Part shown: piece after piece, positions 50,472 to 59,481 of the stretch
Numbering within the stretch: the stretch's first letter is position 1
Layout of the letters: each line of letters opens with the position of its first letter
NCBI GenBank assembly: GCA_958402445.1
Contig: CATXTO010000008.1
Location: 19,667 to 83,666, forward strand
Length of the DNA: 64,000 nt
Reading direction: 5' to 3'
Source: an uncultured Eubacteriales bacterium
GTDB lineage: Bacteria > Bacillota > Clostridia > Oscillospirales > Oscillospiraceae
Translations under genes and position numbers: made by a program
Notes under the pieces: generated by a model
What the model saw: the letters and a program-made list of their open reading frames with translations, nothing else
The model's database searches: none
Told to the model about the DNA's origin: nothing

Positions 50472-51468
50472 GTTTGTACACCCTCCTCGTTCCCTTGATG
50501 TTTTTCCTCTGTTCCCCCAGCACGTCAACCACGATCAGGGAGACAATTACAAGACCGATCACTGCCTTTTGCCAGGTGGACGGAATTCCCATCAGACTCA
50601 GACCGCTGGCCAAAATCCGCAGAAGCAGCGTGCCCAGCACTGTTCCCACAATGCCGCCCTTACCGCCGGAGAAGGAGGTGCCGCCAATTACCACAGCCGC
50701 CATGGCGTTGAAGGAGTAATCCACACCCACGGTGGGACTGCCGGAATTGGTCATGCAGGCAATGGCCACGCCGGCCAGGCCGGCGAACAGGCCGCTGATG
50801 GCATATACCAGAATACGGGTTTTAGTCACCTTGATTCCGCTGACCGCCGCCACCTGCTCAGAGCCGCCGATGGAGTAAATATCATAGCCGAATTTGGTTT
50901 TTTTCTGGACCCAGATCATAAAGCCCACCAAAAGGATGACCAGCCAGATGATAACATACATCCCGCCGATTTTACCATTGCCGATAAAGTCCAGGACCTG
51001 ATTCTTCACGGAAATGGTAGCGCCGTTGGCCGCCACCAGGGCCAGCCCCGCAAAAATGCTCATGCTGGAAAAGGAGACCACCCAGAAGTCGAACTTCATC
51101 TTGGCCACCAAAAAACCGTTGATGGCGCCGATGGCTGCGCCCATGACCAGAGGCAGCAGAATCACCAGCACCAGCGGGAGGCCCTGGTTGTGCAGAAGCG
51201 CCACGGAAACCGCAGCCATGGAGACCACGGAACCCACAGAAATGTCGTTTTTCCCCATGAGGATGACAAGGGTCAGACCGGTGGCCGTCAAGAGCAGAGT
51301 GCAGCTGTTCCGAAGAATCAGCATCAGGTTGTAGCTGGACAGGAAATTGTCCGTCACCAGACTGAAAAACAGAAACAGCAGAACATCGCCAACTAGAATT
51401 CCAGGGATACTCCACTTTTTAACCTGCTTGAGCAGAGCGCCTGCAGGCCTGCCTTGCGAGTTACCCAT
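50461..51468 (-). CDS. Sugar ABC transporter permease (RbsC-like), first copy
   Basis: A 335-residue polytopic protein related to the next permease: LMLILRNSCTLLLTATGLTLVILMGKNDISVGSVVSMAAVSVALL, IGAINGFLVAKMKFDFWVVSFSSMSI, and VGVDYSFNAMAAVVIGGTSFSGGKGGIVGTVLGTLLLRILASGLSLMGIPSTWQKAVIG. The start MGNSQGR at 51468 has AAAGGAG upstream and overlaps the ATPase gene by eight bases. Two different permeases instead of an RbsC homodimer place the system in the heterodimeric subgroup. Confidence 0.93.
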   Translation of the reverse strand: MGNSQGRPAGALLKQVKKWSIPGILVGDVLLFLFFSLVTDNFLSSYNLMLILRNSCTLLLTATGLTLVILMGKNDISVGSVVSMAAVSVALLHNQGLPLVLVILLPLVMGAAIGAINGFLVAKMKFDFWVVSFSSMSIFAGLALVAANGATISVKNQVLDFIGNGKIGGMYVIIWLVILLVGFMIWVQKKTKFGYDIYSIGGSEQVAAVSGIKVTKTRILVYAISGLFAGLAGVAIACMTNSGSPTVGVDYSFNAMAAVVIGGTSFSGGKGGIVGTVLGTLLLRILASGLSLMGIPSTWQKAVIGLVIVSLIVVDVLGEQRKNIKGTRRVYKHVA

Positions 51469-52984
51469 TGACTTCACTCTCCTTTCCGCCCACGGCATAG
51501 CGCATAATGGCCTCCTGGGTCAGATGCTCCCGATGCAGTTCGCCGGTAATTTCGCCGTCCTTCATCACGTAAACCCGGTCGGAAATGCCGATGACCTCGT
51601 TGAGCTCCGAGGAAATCATTAAGATCCCATAGCCCTCCTGCACCAGCTTGTCTAGGAGCTTGTAGATCTCGCTCTTGGCGCCCACATCGATGCCCCGGGT
51701 GGGCTCGTCGATAATCAGGAACTTGCACCCGGTCTCCAGCCATTTGCCGATGACTACCTTTTGCTGGTTGCCGCCGGACAGCTCGCCCACCAACTTGTCC
51801 GCGTTGGGCGTTGCGATGCGCAGCTCCTCCACATATTTCTTTCCGATTTGGTCCTCGGGTTTAGACCGGAGAATCCCGTACTGGAACACCTTGCGCAGAC
51901 TGGCCGAAACCAGATTCTCCTTAATGGGCATCTGCAAAATCAAGCCCTCCGCCTTCCGGTCCTCCGGGAGAAAGCCCATGGAATGCTGAATGCTCTTCTT
52001 GGGGTTGGTTCTGGTAAAGGAGGCGCCATAGAGCGTATAGCTGCCCCCTTCTATGGGCTCGTCACCGAAGACCGCCTTGGCAACCTCCGTGCGGCCAGCC
52101 CCAATTAGGCCGGACAGGGAAACAATCTCCCCCTCCCGGACGGAGATATTCACATTACGGAACCGGTAGCCAGTCAGGTCCTTGGTCTCAAAAATCACAG
52201 GGCCTGGCTCTCGGTAATTGCGCTCGTACATTTTCTCAATCTTCCGACCCACCATCATGGAGATCAGCGTATCCAGCTCCACGTCCGCAACATCCACCGT
52301 ATCGATGTACTGGCCGTCCCGCATCACGGTGACGCAGTCCCCGATCCGTTTGATTTCGTCCATCCGGTGGGAGATGTAGATGATGGCCACGCCCTTCTGC
52401 TTCAGCTTTTCTACGATCTCAAAGAGCTTTGTGATCTCCCGGCTGGTCAGGGATGAAGTAGGCTCGTCCATAATGACCAGCTTCACTTCCTTTGACAGGG
52501 CTTTAACCACCTCTACCATCTGCATTTGGGCAATGCTCAGCTTTTTTACTAAGGTGTTGGGGTTCAAATCCAAGCCCAAGCTCTCCATTAAAAGCCTGCT
52601 GTCCTGTGCCATCCGCTTGTAGTCCACTACGCCCTTGAGGCCTTTGACCATAGGCTCGTGGCCCAGGTATATGTTCTGAGCAATGGTCCGCTCCGGCAGC
52701 AGATTCAGCTCCTGGTGAATCATGCTGATGCCGGCGTCCATGGTCTGGCGCACATTGGAGTAATTCACCTCTTTGCCATCGTACCAAATGGTACCCTCAT
52801 CCCGGCTGTACACACCGGAGATGATTTTTACCAGCGTGGATTTCCCGGCGCCGTTCTCTCCCAGGAGGATATGGACCTTGCCTTTTTCACAGGTGAGCTG
52901 GACACGGTCCAGGGCCAGCGTACCCGGAAACCGCTTTGTGATTCCCGTCATTTTGAGAATCACTTGATCTTCGTTAAAAACCAC
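51461..52984 (-). CDS. Sugar ABC transporter ATP-binding protein (RbsA-like, two ATPase domains)
   Basis: A 507-residue duplicated ATPase. Domain 1: Walker A LLGENGAGKSTLVKII (about 38-50), signature LSIAQMQMVEVVKAL and Walker B LVIMDEPTSSLTSRE. Domain 2 is degenerate at Walker A (LSGLIGAGRTEVAKAV) but keeps LSGGNQQKVVIGKWL and FLIIDEPTRGIDVGAK, as in RbsA, MglA and XylG. First of the four transporter genes and 24 bases after the beta-hydroxyacid dehydrogenase gene. Confidence 0.95.
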   Translation of the reverse strand: MVFNEDQVILKMTGITKRFPGTLALDRVQLTCEKGKVHILLGENGAGKSTLVKIISGVYSRDEGTIWYDGKEVNYSNVRQTMDAGISMIHQELNLLPERTIAQNIYLGHEPMVKGLKGVVDYKRMAQDSRLLMESLGLDLNPNTLVKKLSIAQMQMVEVVKALSKEVKLVIMDEPTSSLTSREITKLFEIVEKLKQKGVAIIYISHRMDEIKRIGDCVTVMRDGQYIDTVDVADVELDTLISMMVGRKIEKMYERNYREPGPVIFETKDLTGYRFRNVNISVREGEIVSLSGLIGAGRTEVAKAVFGDEPIEGGSYTLYGASFTRTNPKKSIQHSMGFLPEDRKAEGLILQMPIKENLVSASLRKVFQYGILRSKPEDQIGKKYVEELRIATPNADKLVGELSGGNQQKVVIGKWLETGCKFLIIDEPTRGIDVGAKSEIYKLLDKLVQEGYGILMISSELNEVIGISDRVYVMKDGEITGELHREHLTQEAIMRYAVGGKESEVNG

Positions 52985-53008
52985 TGTTCTGCCTCCTTTG
53001 AACTGGTC

Positions 53009-53938
53009 TCAGCCGGTGTGTGTTTGGGATTCGTCCTGCCGGGGTTCTGGTGCAGCCAGGGCGTTCATCGCCTCATTTACCAGCACCACGGCGGTGTTAT
53101 CCCAGCTGCTCAGTCCCATCGCCATCAGGGCATTGTACATCTGCTGGGTCAGGGCGGTCAGCGGCAGGCTGGCATCCGTACTCTGCGCCAACTGCGTGGC
53201 CAGCACCATATCCTTGTGCATGTTATAGCCCGTAGAGGTGGGACGAAAGTCCCGGGCCTTCATCGTTTCGGATTTGTAGCGGATAATGGGCGCGGCAGCG
53301 GCACTGTCCGCAACCAAGTCGATCATGGTCTCCCAGGGAAGGCCCAGCTTTTCGCCCAGAGTCAGCGCCTCACCCCAGGCCTGCAGCACGTTGCCCAAAA
53401 GCATATTGATGATGATCTTCATGGCACGGGCTTCCTCTCCTGGACCCAGGTAGGTCTGCCTAGTCCCCAAGATCTGCAAATAGGGCAAGCAGCGTTCAAA
53501 TGCAGCCCGGGAGCCTGAGACCATAATGCCCAGGGTCCCCTCTTGCGCAAAGTGCGTACTGCCCGTCACCGGCGCCCGCAGGAATTGGCCGCCCGCCTGC
53601 TCTACTCGCTTTGCCGCCTTCTGGGAGGACGCGGCATCCACCGTACTCATATCCACCCAGATCTTCCCGCTCAAATCCTGAGTTTTCAATTTTTCCGCCA
53701 GCTCCGTCAAAACGGATCCATTTGGGATCGTTGAGAAGAATATCTGAGCTCCGGCGGCAACCTCCTCCGGCCCCGCCGCCAGAGCGGCTCCTGTCTGCTG
53801 CGCCCAGGCGGTCAGATCCCGGCGGCCAGACCCGCAGACCGTCATGGAGTATCCGGCCTGTAGCAGGCGCGCGGCCATCCGGCTTCCCATGTTCCCCACG
53901 CCAATCCAGCCCAGCCCTTGCGTGGTCTGCGTGATCAC
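53009..53938 (-). CDS. NAD(P)-dependent beta-hydroxyacid dehydrogenase (3-hydroxyisobutyrate dehydrogenase family)
   Basis: A 309-residue two-domain dehydrogenase. The Rossmann motif GWIGVGNMGSRMAARLLQAGY (about 10-30), substrate motif APVTGSTHFAQEGTLGIMVSG (in place of DAPVSGG), and catalytic Lys in LGPGEEARAMKIIINMLLG are present. Family members oxidise or reduce 3-hydroxyacids such as tartronate semialdehyde, 3-hydroxyisobutyrate and glucuronate-derived acids. It overlaps the next dehydrogenase gene by four bases, in one operon with the importer. The substrate is unknown. Confidence 0.9.
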   Translation of the reverse strand: MITQTTQGLGWIGVGNMGSRMAARLLQAGYSMTVCGSGRRDLTAWAQQTGAALAAGPEEVAAGAQIFFSTIPNGSVLTELAEKLKTQDLSGKIWVDMSTVDAASSQKAAKRVEQAGGQFLRAPVTGSTHFAQEGTLGIMVSGSRAAFERCLPYLQILGTRQTYLGPGEEARAMKIIINMLLGNVLQAWGEALTLGEKLGLPWETMIDLVADSAAAAPIIRYKSETMKARDFRPTSTGYNMHKDMVLATQLAQSTDASLPLTALTQQMYNALMAMGLSSWDNTAVVLVNEAMNALAAPEPRQDESQTHTG

Positions 53939-54969
53939 AGAGTCAGCACCACCTTCATCGTTCCCTCCGGATTCCGCGCAGTGGCAAACGCCTGCTCCGC
54001 CTCTTCCATGGGGAAGAAATGGCTGATCAGCTTGGCGGCTGTTTGAGGATGCTGTGCGGTAAACGCCATGGCCCTCTGGAAGTCTCCAGTTCCACCGATG
54101 GAGCCCACGACGGTGAGAGACTTGGTGACAATGAGCTTTTGGGGAATCTCCACCTTCGCGATCATCCCCACGCAGCCCAGTACGCCGCCGGGCTTCACCA
54201 AATTCAACGCATTGGAAAAAACCGCTCCCACGCCCGTGGTCTCCAGCACAATGTCATACTTGGCCGCCGCGTATAGGGAGGCGTAGTCCCCGGACCCGCT
54301 ACCTGCCTCCAGCTCTGCCGGCGCGGGAACTCGCGCACCCACGGACTGAGCCAGCTCTTTTCGGGATTGCGCCAAATCATACAGCTCTGCCTGTTTGCAG
54401 CTCTCCATGGTCCGCAGGAGCATCAACGCGCTCATACCAATCACGCCACCGCCCAGCACCAGCACCCGCTTATTTTGAAAGTCGCCGTCCGTCACCCTGC
54501 GAATCTTCTCCAGCAAATGAGCGGCCACGGCCACCGGCTCCGACAGACAGAGAAGCTTTTCTTCTACCCCCTGAGGCGCCTTATACAAATAGGTCTCCGC
54601 CCGGACGATTTCCTCCGCGGAGGCGCCGTCAATGGTGATGCCGAATTTTTCAATATGCCGGCAAAGATTCCGGTCCATCCGGCACCCCTCGCATGTTCCA
54701 CAGTACCGGGAGCAGTCCCCTGTGACCAGATCCCCGGGCGCCACCCGGGTCACTTGCGCACCGACCTCCTGTACCACGCCGGCCCATTCATGGCCGAACA
54801 GCATGGGATAGGTATGCGGCCCGTTATATGTACCGGCGTACAGGTGCAAATCTGAGCCGCAGAGCCCGACATACTTGACACGGATCCGCGCCTCATGGTC
54901 TCCAAGCGTCTGCCGCGTCGCTTCCTGGCTCACAATCTGGCCGGGCGCCTGCAAAACATACCTTTTCAT
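53935..54969 (-). CDS. Zinc-dependent alcohol/polyol dehydrogenase (MDR family), third of three
   Basis: A 344-residue medium-chain dehydrogenase. The catalytic zinc site uses VGLCGSDLHLYAG and GHEWAGVV, the structural zinc site is CSRYCGTCEGCRMDRNLCRH, and the nucleotide-binding motif is VLVLGGGVIGMSALMLL. NAD(P)-linked oxidation of a secondary alcohol on a sugar or polyol is expected (sorbitol or threonine dehydrogenase-like). It overlaps both neighbours by one to four bases. More distant from the two tandem dehydrogenases upstream than they are from each other. Confidence 0.9.
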   Translation of the reverse strand: MKRYVLQAPGQIVSQEATRQTLGDHEARIRVKYVGLCGSDLHLYAGTYNGPHTYPMLFGHEWAGVVQEVGAQVTRVAPGDLVTGDCSRYCGTCEGCRMDRNLCRHIEKFGITIDGASAEEIVRAETYLYKAPQGVEEKLLCLSEPVAVAAHLLEKIRRVTDGDFQNKRVLVLGGGVIGMSALMLLRTMESCKQAELYDLAQSRKELAQSVGARVPAPAELEAGSGSGDYASLYAAAKYDIVLETTGVGAVFSNALNLVKPGGVLGCVGMIAKVEIPQKLIVTKSLTVVGSIGGTGDFQRAMAFTAQHPQTAAKLISHFFPMEEAEQAFATARNPEGTMKVVLTL

Positions 54970-56054
54970 TACGTTCCCTCCGCTTCATTTCCATTGGGAT
55001 GGAGGACCACCTTCACCGCACCGTCTTTGTGGTGAATAAAGGTATCAAAAGCCTCCGCAGTATGGTCCAGGTCAAACGCATGGGTTACAAGGCTCTTTGC
55101 ATCCACAGCTCCCTGGGAAATTAAATCCAGCAGGGGCTTTGAGCAATTGGGATTCGCCCGGACCCCCTGGACCGTGATCTGATTTTTTACCATATAATAC
55201 AGGGCCTCCCGGGTCGTGGGCTCCTTAGGATAGGCCACCACGCCCACCTTTCCTGCCCGGCGGGTCATGAGAATTGCCTCGCCCAGGGTGTCCCCAGCGC
55301 CTGCACAGTCGAAGACGCGTTCTGCGCCCATACCGCCAGTGAGGGCCCGGACCTGTGCCACCACATCCGGGCACTCGGTGGTTTCAATCACGTGCTCGGC
55401 GCCCACCTTTTTGGCAACCGCTAGCCGCTCCTGATCCTTGTAACCGACTACGATCACCTTGGACCCCATAGCCCGAACCATTTGCAAGAGCAGTATCCCC
55501 ATGGGGCCAGGTCCAATCACTACCGTCCAGCCTCCCGGGACAATTCCCAGCAGGCGAATGGCGTTGTACCCTACGCCGCCAGTATCCACCATGGCTCCTT
55601 CATCATAGCTCACGTTTTCCGGAAGCTTGGTCAGGGCTTTCACATCATATTTCTGATATTGGGCGTAACAGCCCGGCGTGGCATGTCCATAATGGTGATG
55701 GCCTGCCGTTCCGTAATGCAGGCACAGGTTGTACAAGCCCTGCTTGCACATCTCACAGGTACCGCAGCCACAGTGGGCCTCCCCGGCTACCCGGTCTCCT
55801 ACCTGAAATTTTGTCACGCCCGGTCCCAGTTTTGCCACCCTGCCGGCAAATTCATGTCCGGCAACAAAGGGATAATGGGGCGGCCACCCATCCTTCCGGA
55901 CCCGGCCTGCAAAAATGCCAGGATCGGAGCCACAAATAGCAATGGAGCGGATTTCCACCAGGACCTCGTTGTAATCCGGCTCCGGAATCTCAACTTTTTC
56001 TATTGCATAATCATCCGGTCCGTGGAGTACCACGGCTTTCATTTTCTGTTCCAT
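54969..56054 (-). CDS. Zinc-dependent alcohol/polyol dehydrogenase, tandem copy 2
   Basis: A 361-residue MDR dehydrogenase. Motifs: AICGSDPGIFAGRV, PFVAGHEFAGRV (catalytic zinc), CGCGTCEMCKQGLYNLCLHYG (structural zinc), a His-rich GHHHYGHATPGCYAQY loop, and VVIGPGPMGILLLQMV (nucleotide binding). The C-terminal GVRANPNCSKPLLDLISQGAVDAKSLVTHAF is shared with copy 1. The start at 56054 (MEQKMKAVV) has GAGGC upstream; MKAVV at 56042 is an alternative. Confidence 0.9.
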   Translation of the reverse strand: MEQKMKAVVLHGPDDYAIEKVEIPEPDYNEVLVEIRSIAICGSDPGIFAGRVRKDGWPPHYPFVAGHEFAGRVAKLGPGVTKFQVGDRVAGEAHCGCGTCEMCKQGLYNLCLHYGTAGHHHYGHATPGCYAQYQKYDVKALTKLPENVSYDEGAMVDTGGVGYNAIRLLGIVPGGWTVVIGPGPMGILLLQMVRAMGSKVIVVGYKDQERLAVAKKVGAEHVIETTECPDVVAQVRALTGGMGAERVFDCAGAGDTLGEAILMTRRAGKVGVVAYPKEPTTREALYYMVKNQITVQGVRANPNCSKPLLDLISQGAVDAKSLVTHAFDLDHTAEAFDTFIHHKDGAVKVVLHPNGNEAEGT

Positions 56055-56068
56055 CTGTCTGCCTCGCC

Positions 56069-57142
56069 TCAACAATCGCCGTTGGGATGAATCAGTACCT
56101 TTACGGCGCCGTCCTTCCGCTGGATAAAGGTCTCAAATGCCTCGTGAATTCTCTCCATGGGGAAGATGTGGGTGATCAGGCCCTTGGCGTTCAGAGAGCC
56201 CTGCGCCATCAGGTCCAGCACCGGTTTGGAGCAATTGGGATTGGCTCGAACCCCATGCAGGGTGATCTGATTCATAATCAGGGACTTCAAGGCTGCCTGC
56301 TGGCCATCCTGTCCAGGTATACTGATCAGCGCCACATGGCCCCCCTTCCGTGCCATTTGTACGGATTCAAAATATGCAGTTGCATTTCCCGCGCTCTCAA
56401 TCACTTGATGCGCGCCCAAACCATCAGAAATCCGACGGACCTCCTCCACCGGGTCCTCCACATGTTCATAGTCCACGATAAAGTCGGCACCCAGCCGCTT
56501 GGCTACCTGCAACCGGGCGCGACGGCCCACCATAATCGTCTTGGAACCCATGGCTTTCGCCAGCTCCATGGCCAAAATCCCCATCGGACCGGGTCCAATA
56601 ATCGCCGTGTAGCCCCCCGGCTCCACTCCAGTTAAACGCAGGGCATTGAAAGCCGTGCCTGCAGTATCCACCAACGTCCCCTCGTCATAAGATACGGAGT
56701 CCGGAAGCAAAGTTAGCGCCTTCTGGTCATAGATCTGATACTGCGCATAGCAACCCGGCGTATTATGTCCATAATGATGATGCCCGGCGTCCTGCTTGCC
56801 GTAGTTGAGGCAGAGATTATAGCGCCCCTGCATGCACATCTCGCAGGTGCCGCAGCCGCAGTGGGCCTCACCGGCCACCCGGTCCCCGGCCTGCAGCCCT
56901 TCGACACTCTCTCCCAGCTCGATCACCTGGCCGGCAAACTCATGGCCCGCCACAAAGGGGAAATAGGGAGGCCAGCCGTTTTGCAGGACCCTTCCACCAA
57001 AAATTCCCGGGTCCGAGCCGCAAATGGCAACTGATTTAATTTCCACTAGGACCTCACCCCGTCGAGGTCTTGGAATATCCACCCAATCCACAGAAAATTG
57101 GTCAGGGCTGTGAATTTGAACGGCCTGCATCTTTCCCTGCAT
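56069..57142 (-). CDS. Zinc-dependent alcohol/polyol dehydrogenase, tandem copy 1
   Basis: A 357-residue MDR dehydrogenase closely related to copy 2: AICGSDPGIFGGRVLQNGWPPY, PFVAGHEFAGQV, CGCGTCEMCMQGRYNLCLNYG, GHHHYGHNTPGCYAQY and TAIIGPGPMGILAMELA. The pair arose by tandem duplication and probably diverged to act on two positions or two epimers of the substrate. It is first in the long operon, behind the divergent promoter with TGGCATGCCA and TACCAACTGGTA palindromes. The start at 57142 has GTGGAGAG upstream. Confidence 0.9.
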   Translation of the reverse strand: MQGKMQAVQIHSPDQFSVDWVDIPRPRRGEVLVEIKSVAICGSDPGIFGGRVLQNGWPPYFPFVAGHEFAGQVIELGESVEGLQAGDRVAGEAHCGCGTCEMCMQGRYNLCLNYGKQDAGHHHYGHNTPGCYAQYQIYDQKALTLLPDSVSYDEGTLVDTAGTAFNALRLTGVEPGGYTAIIGPGPMGILAMELAKAMGSKTIMVGRRARLQVAKRLGADFIVDYEHVEDPVEEVRRISDGLGAHQVIESAGNATAYFESVQMARKGGHVALISIPGQDGQQAALKSLIMNQITLHGVRANPNCSKPVLDLMAQGSLNAKGLITHIFPMERIHEAFETFIQRKDGAVKVLIHPNGDC

Positions 57143-57276
57143 TACTCTCCACACCTTTCGGAAGAAACTTAATAACAAATTCTATCCATAAAATAGCTTC
57201 AAAACCTGCCGTTTGAATTGATAGTCACACAGGAGAGCGGACACCTGTGCGCATAATTTAGCATTTGGCGTTTTGC

Positions 57277-57356
57277 TGGCATGCCACCTGGCTTGTGCCC
57301 TACCAACTGGTAATTTGCTGTAAAATAATTATGAATCATATTTAGACAAAAATCAA
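57277..57356 (-). promoter_or_regulatory. Promoter of the dehydrogenase-transporter operon with palindromic operators
   Basis: On the minus strand TTGATT (57356-57351) and CATAAT (57333-57328), 17-base spacer. Downstream in the leader are TACCAACTGGTA (57301-57312) and TGGCATGCCA (57277-57286). The latter is repeated on the opposite promoter, pointing to one shared regulator, probably the GntR protein at 59482. Confidence 0.65.
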
Positions 57357-57452
57357 GCATAAATTCCCGGTTTTGTACTGGACAATACTGCAAAAATTTC
57401 AGGTCTACTTTTGTTGAAAATTACAGAAAAGCATTTTTCCCATAAAATCCTC

Positions 57453-57502
57453 TTGCAAAATGATTTTACCATTTCTATAATGGGGTTTAGGTGGCATGCC
57501 AC
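57453..57502 (+). promoter_or_regulatory. Promoter of the creatininase-epimerase operon with operator
   Basis: TTGCAA (57453-57458) and TATAAT (57476-57481), 17-base spacer. The perfect palindrome GTGGCATGCCAC covers 57491-57502, i.e. the transcription start. The rest of the 57143-57619 gap is AT-rich control sequence with no gene. Confidence 0.75.
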
Positions 57503-57619
57503 GTTAATGCCGCCAAGCTTCTCCATCCCATATTGTGCGGTAGCCTTATCATGCTCCCTCTGTCCGGCAGCCGCACCAACATAGAAATCTATCAATTCGC
57601 AGAAAGGATGTTTTACTTT

Positions 57620-58582
57620 ATGAGCAAATGGCAAATTCCCGCCACTGGCGGCAACATGGAAGCTCCCAATGGCATCTACTATCAGAACATGACCAATCGG
57701 GAGGTCGCGGAACGCCTGAAGAAAAACGACGTCATCCTCATTCCCGTAGGCTCTACAGAGAATCACGGACCCAGCGCGCCCTACGGCGAGGACACCTATT
57801 TGGATACCCGTCTGTGCGAGCAGGTGGCCAAAGCCACCGGCTGCACCGTAGCGCAACCCATCTGGTATGGCTCCCATCCTTATCATCACCTGGGGCAAAA
57901 GGGCACCATCATGATTCCGGAGGAAATTCTGGCGGATTACCTGGTCTATGTCTTCGCCGGGTTCTGGAACACCGGTTTTCGGAAAATGATTGTGGTCAAT
58001 GGGCATGGGCAGGATTATGTCATCCCTCTGGCGATTCATAAATTCGGAAAGAAGTTCCAGGTGCCTGCCATCATCCTGTACACTCATTTCTGGAACTGCT
58101 GCAAGCACGAGCTGGACACCAAGGAGCAAGGCGGTCCCTATGACACGCCCTTCGTCCACGCTGACGAGGTGGAGCAGTCCTGGTCTCTGGCTCTATTCCC
58201 GGAGCTTTGCAAGCAGGCGTATGCAGTGAAGACCTCTTCGGCTCCCCTGATCCCCTCAGGTCACATCAATAACTCCGCAGAGACCGGCTCCGGTCCCATC
58301 AAGTGGTTCAACGCCCTGGGCTCCTGCGGTATGGAGTGCATCTGCCAGCCGGAGGGCGTTATCGGCGACGCCTCCAAGGCGGATCCGGAGAAGGCGCGCA
58401 AGGGCGTGGAAATGACCCTAGACTATCTGGAAAAGCTGGTCAACGATATCCTCGCCGCTTACCCGGCTGGAAAGCTGCCTCCTATTGAAAAAATGACCCA
58501 GCGCAGCCGGGAGGATATTGAAGCGGTTATCAAGGGACCCAATGAGCCCGGCGGCCGTCACATTTATACGCTGACCTACTGA
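57620..58582 (+). CDS. Creatininase-family hydrolase (paralogue 2, short form)
   Basis: A 320-residue metal-dependent hydrolase. ILIPVGSTENHGPSAPYGEDTYLDTR provides the Glu, His and Asp ligands, followed by GSHPYHHLGQKGTIMIPEE, MIVVNGHGQDY and TPFVHADEVEQSWSLALFPEL. The C-terminal NDILAAYPAGKLPPIEKM resembles the end of paralogue 1 (AYPAGQVPDPRKF). The start at 57620 has AGAAAGGA 11 bases upstream; the ATG at 57608 overlaps that site. First of two genes expressed from the operator-controlled plus-strand promoter. Confidence 0.88.
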   Translation: MSKWQIPATGGNMEAPNGIYYQNMTNREVAERLKKNDVILIPVGSTENHGPSAPYGEDTYLDTRLCEQVAKATGCTVAQPIWYGSHPYHHLGQKGTIMIPEEILADYLVYVFAGFWNTGFRKMIVVNGHGQDYVIPLAIHKFGKKFQVPAIILYTHFWNCCKHELDTKEQGGPYDTPFVHADEVEQSWSLALFPELCKQAYAVKTSSAPLIPSGHINNSAETGSGPIKWFNALGSCGMECICQPEGVIGDASKADPEKARKGVEMTLDYLEKLVNDILAAYPAGKLPPIEKMTQRSREDIEAVIKGPNEPGGRHIYTLTY

Positions 58583-58602
58583 TGCAGAAAGGAGACGGTG
58601 TC

Positions 58603-59430
58603 ATGCCCAACCCCTTGGCGATTACGGCCATTGCCAACGCCGGTCCCTCTGCGCCGCTGCTTTTACGGGGCGATTTAGTCCAGGCCGTCAGTGAAGCGGC
58701 CGCTCTTGGATATGATGCGCTGGAAATTCACGTCATCGACGCGGACGACTTCCCGCTGGATCTGCTGAAAGAAGCATGCGCAGAATACGGCGTCCGCATC
58801 TCCGCTGTGGTAACAGGCCAAATCTTCACCCGCCGGCATCGGTGCATCACATCTCCGGATCCGGAGAACCGGAATGCCGCTATGGCCGAACTCAAAACGT
58901 ACATTGATCTTTCCGCCGCGTTGGGTGCCACCGATGGGGTGGTGATCGGCTGGGTAAAAGGAACCCGGCCGGAAAATCGAGAGCAGGACTTTGACGATCT
59001 GCTGGCCTCTCAGCTCCGCGTACTCGCCCAATATGCCGCGCAGCAGGGACAGCGGCTTCTGGTGGAGGTTATCAACCGCTATGAAACCAACGTCTTCAAT
59101 ACGGCGCGGGAGCTGGCCGATTTTCTGGACCGTTATGAGCTGTCCAACGTATACCTCCACCTGGATACCTTTCATATGAACATTGAGGAGGCCGATCTGG
59201 CCCAGGCCATCCACACCGCAGGCAAGCGGCTGGGGTATTTTCATGTGGCGGATTCCAATCGACGTTATCTAGGCAGCGGACATTTAGACTTTGGAATTAT
59301 CTTCCAGGCGCTTCAGGCAGTGGGCTACACCGGCACCGTTTCCGTGGAATGCCTGCCGCTGCCGGACAGCATCACCGCCGGCGCCAAAAGCAAGGCTTTT
59401 TTAGACCGTTTCTTCCAAGGAAGGAATTGA
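58603..59430 (+). CDS. Sugar isomerase/epimerase, ketose 3-epimerase-like (paralogue 2)
   Basis: A 275-residue TIM barrel like the protein at 44710-45525. LLVEVINRYETNVFNTARELADFL carries the first metal-ligand Glu, YLHLDTFHMNIEEADL the Asp/His pair, YFHVADSNRRYLGSGHLDFG the next His, and VSVECLPLPDS the last Glu. The start at 58603 has AAAGGAGAC eight bases upstream. It follows the creatininase gene by 20 bases, so creatininase plus epimerase is a module present twice in this locus. Confidence 0.87.
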   Translation: MPNPLAITAIANAGPSAPLLLRGDLVQAVSEAAALGYDALEIHVIDADDFPLDLLKEACAEYGVRISAVVTGQIFTRRHRCITSPDPENRNAAMAELKTYIDLSAALGATDGVVIGWVKGTRPENREQDFDDLLASQLRVLAQYAAQQGQRLLVEVINRYETNVFNTARELADFLDRYELSNVYLHLDTFHMNIEEADLAQAIHTAGKRLGYFHVADSNRRYLGSGHLDFGIIFQALQAVGYTGTVSVECLPLPDSITAGAKSKAFLDRFFQGRN

Positions 59431-59455
59431 CACGGCGACATCTTCCGTTTACAAT
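59427..59455 (+). promoter_or_regulatory. Separate promoter for the GntR regulator
   Basis: A consensus TTGACA (59427-59432) overlaps the epimerase stop codon, and TACAAT follows at 59450-59455 after 17 bases. Confidence 0.7.
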
Positions 59456-59481
59456 AGGGTTTGCCGGGAGGTGAGGGCGCA

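Noticed and set aside
50251..51396. 381-codon plus-strand frame rich in His and Gln opposite the permease
   Set aside because: Composition typical of an antisense shadow of membrane-protein codons.
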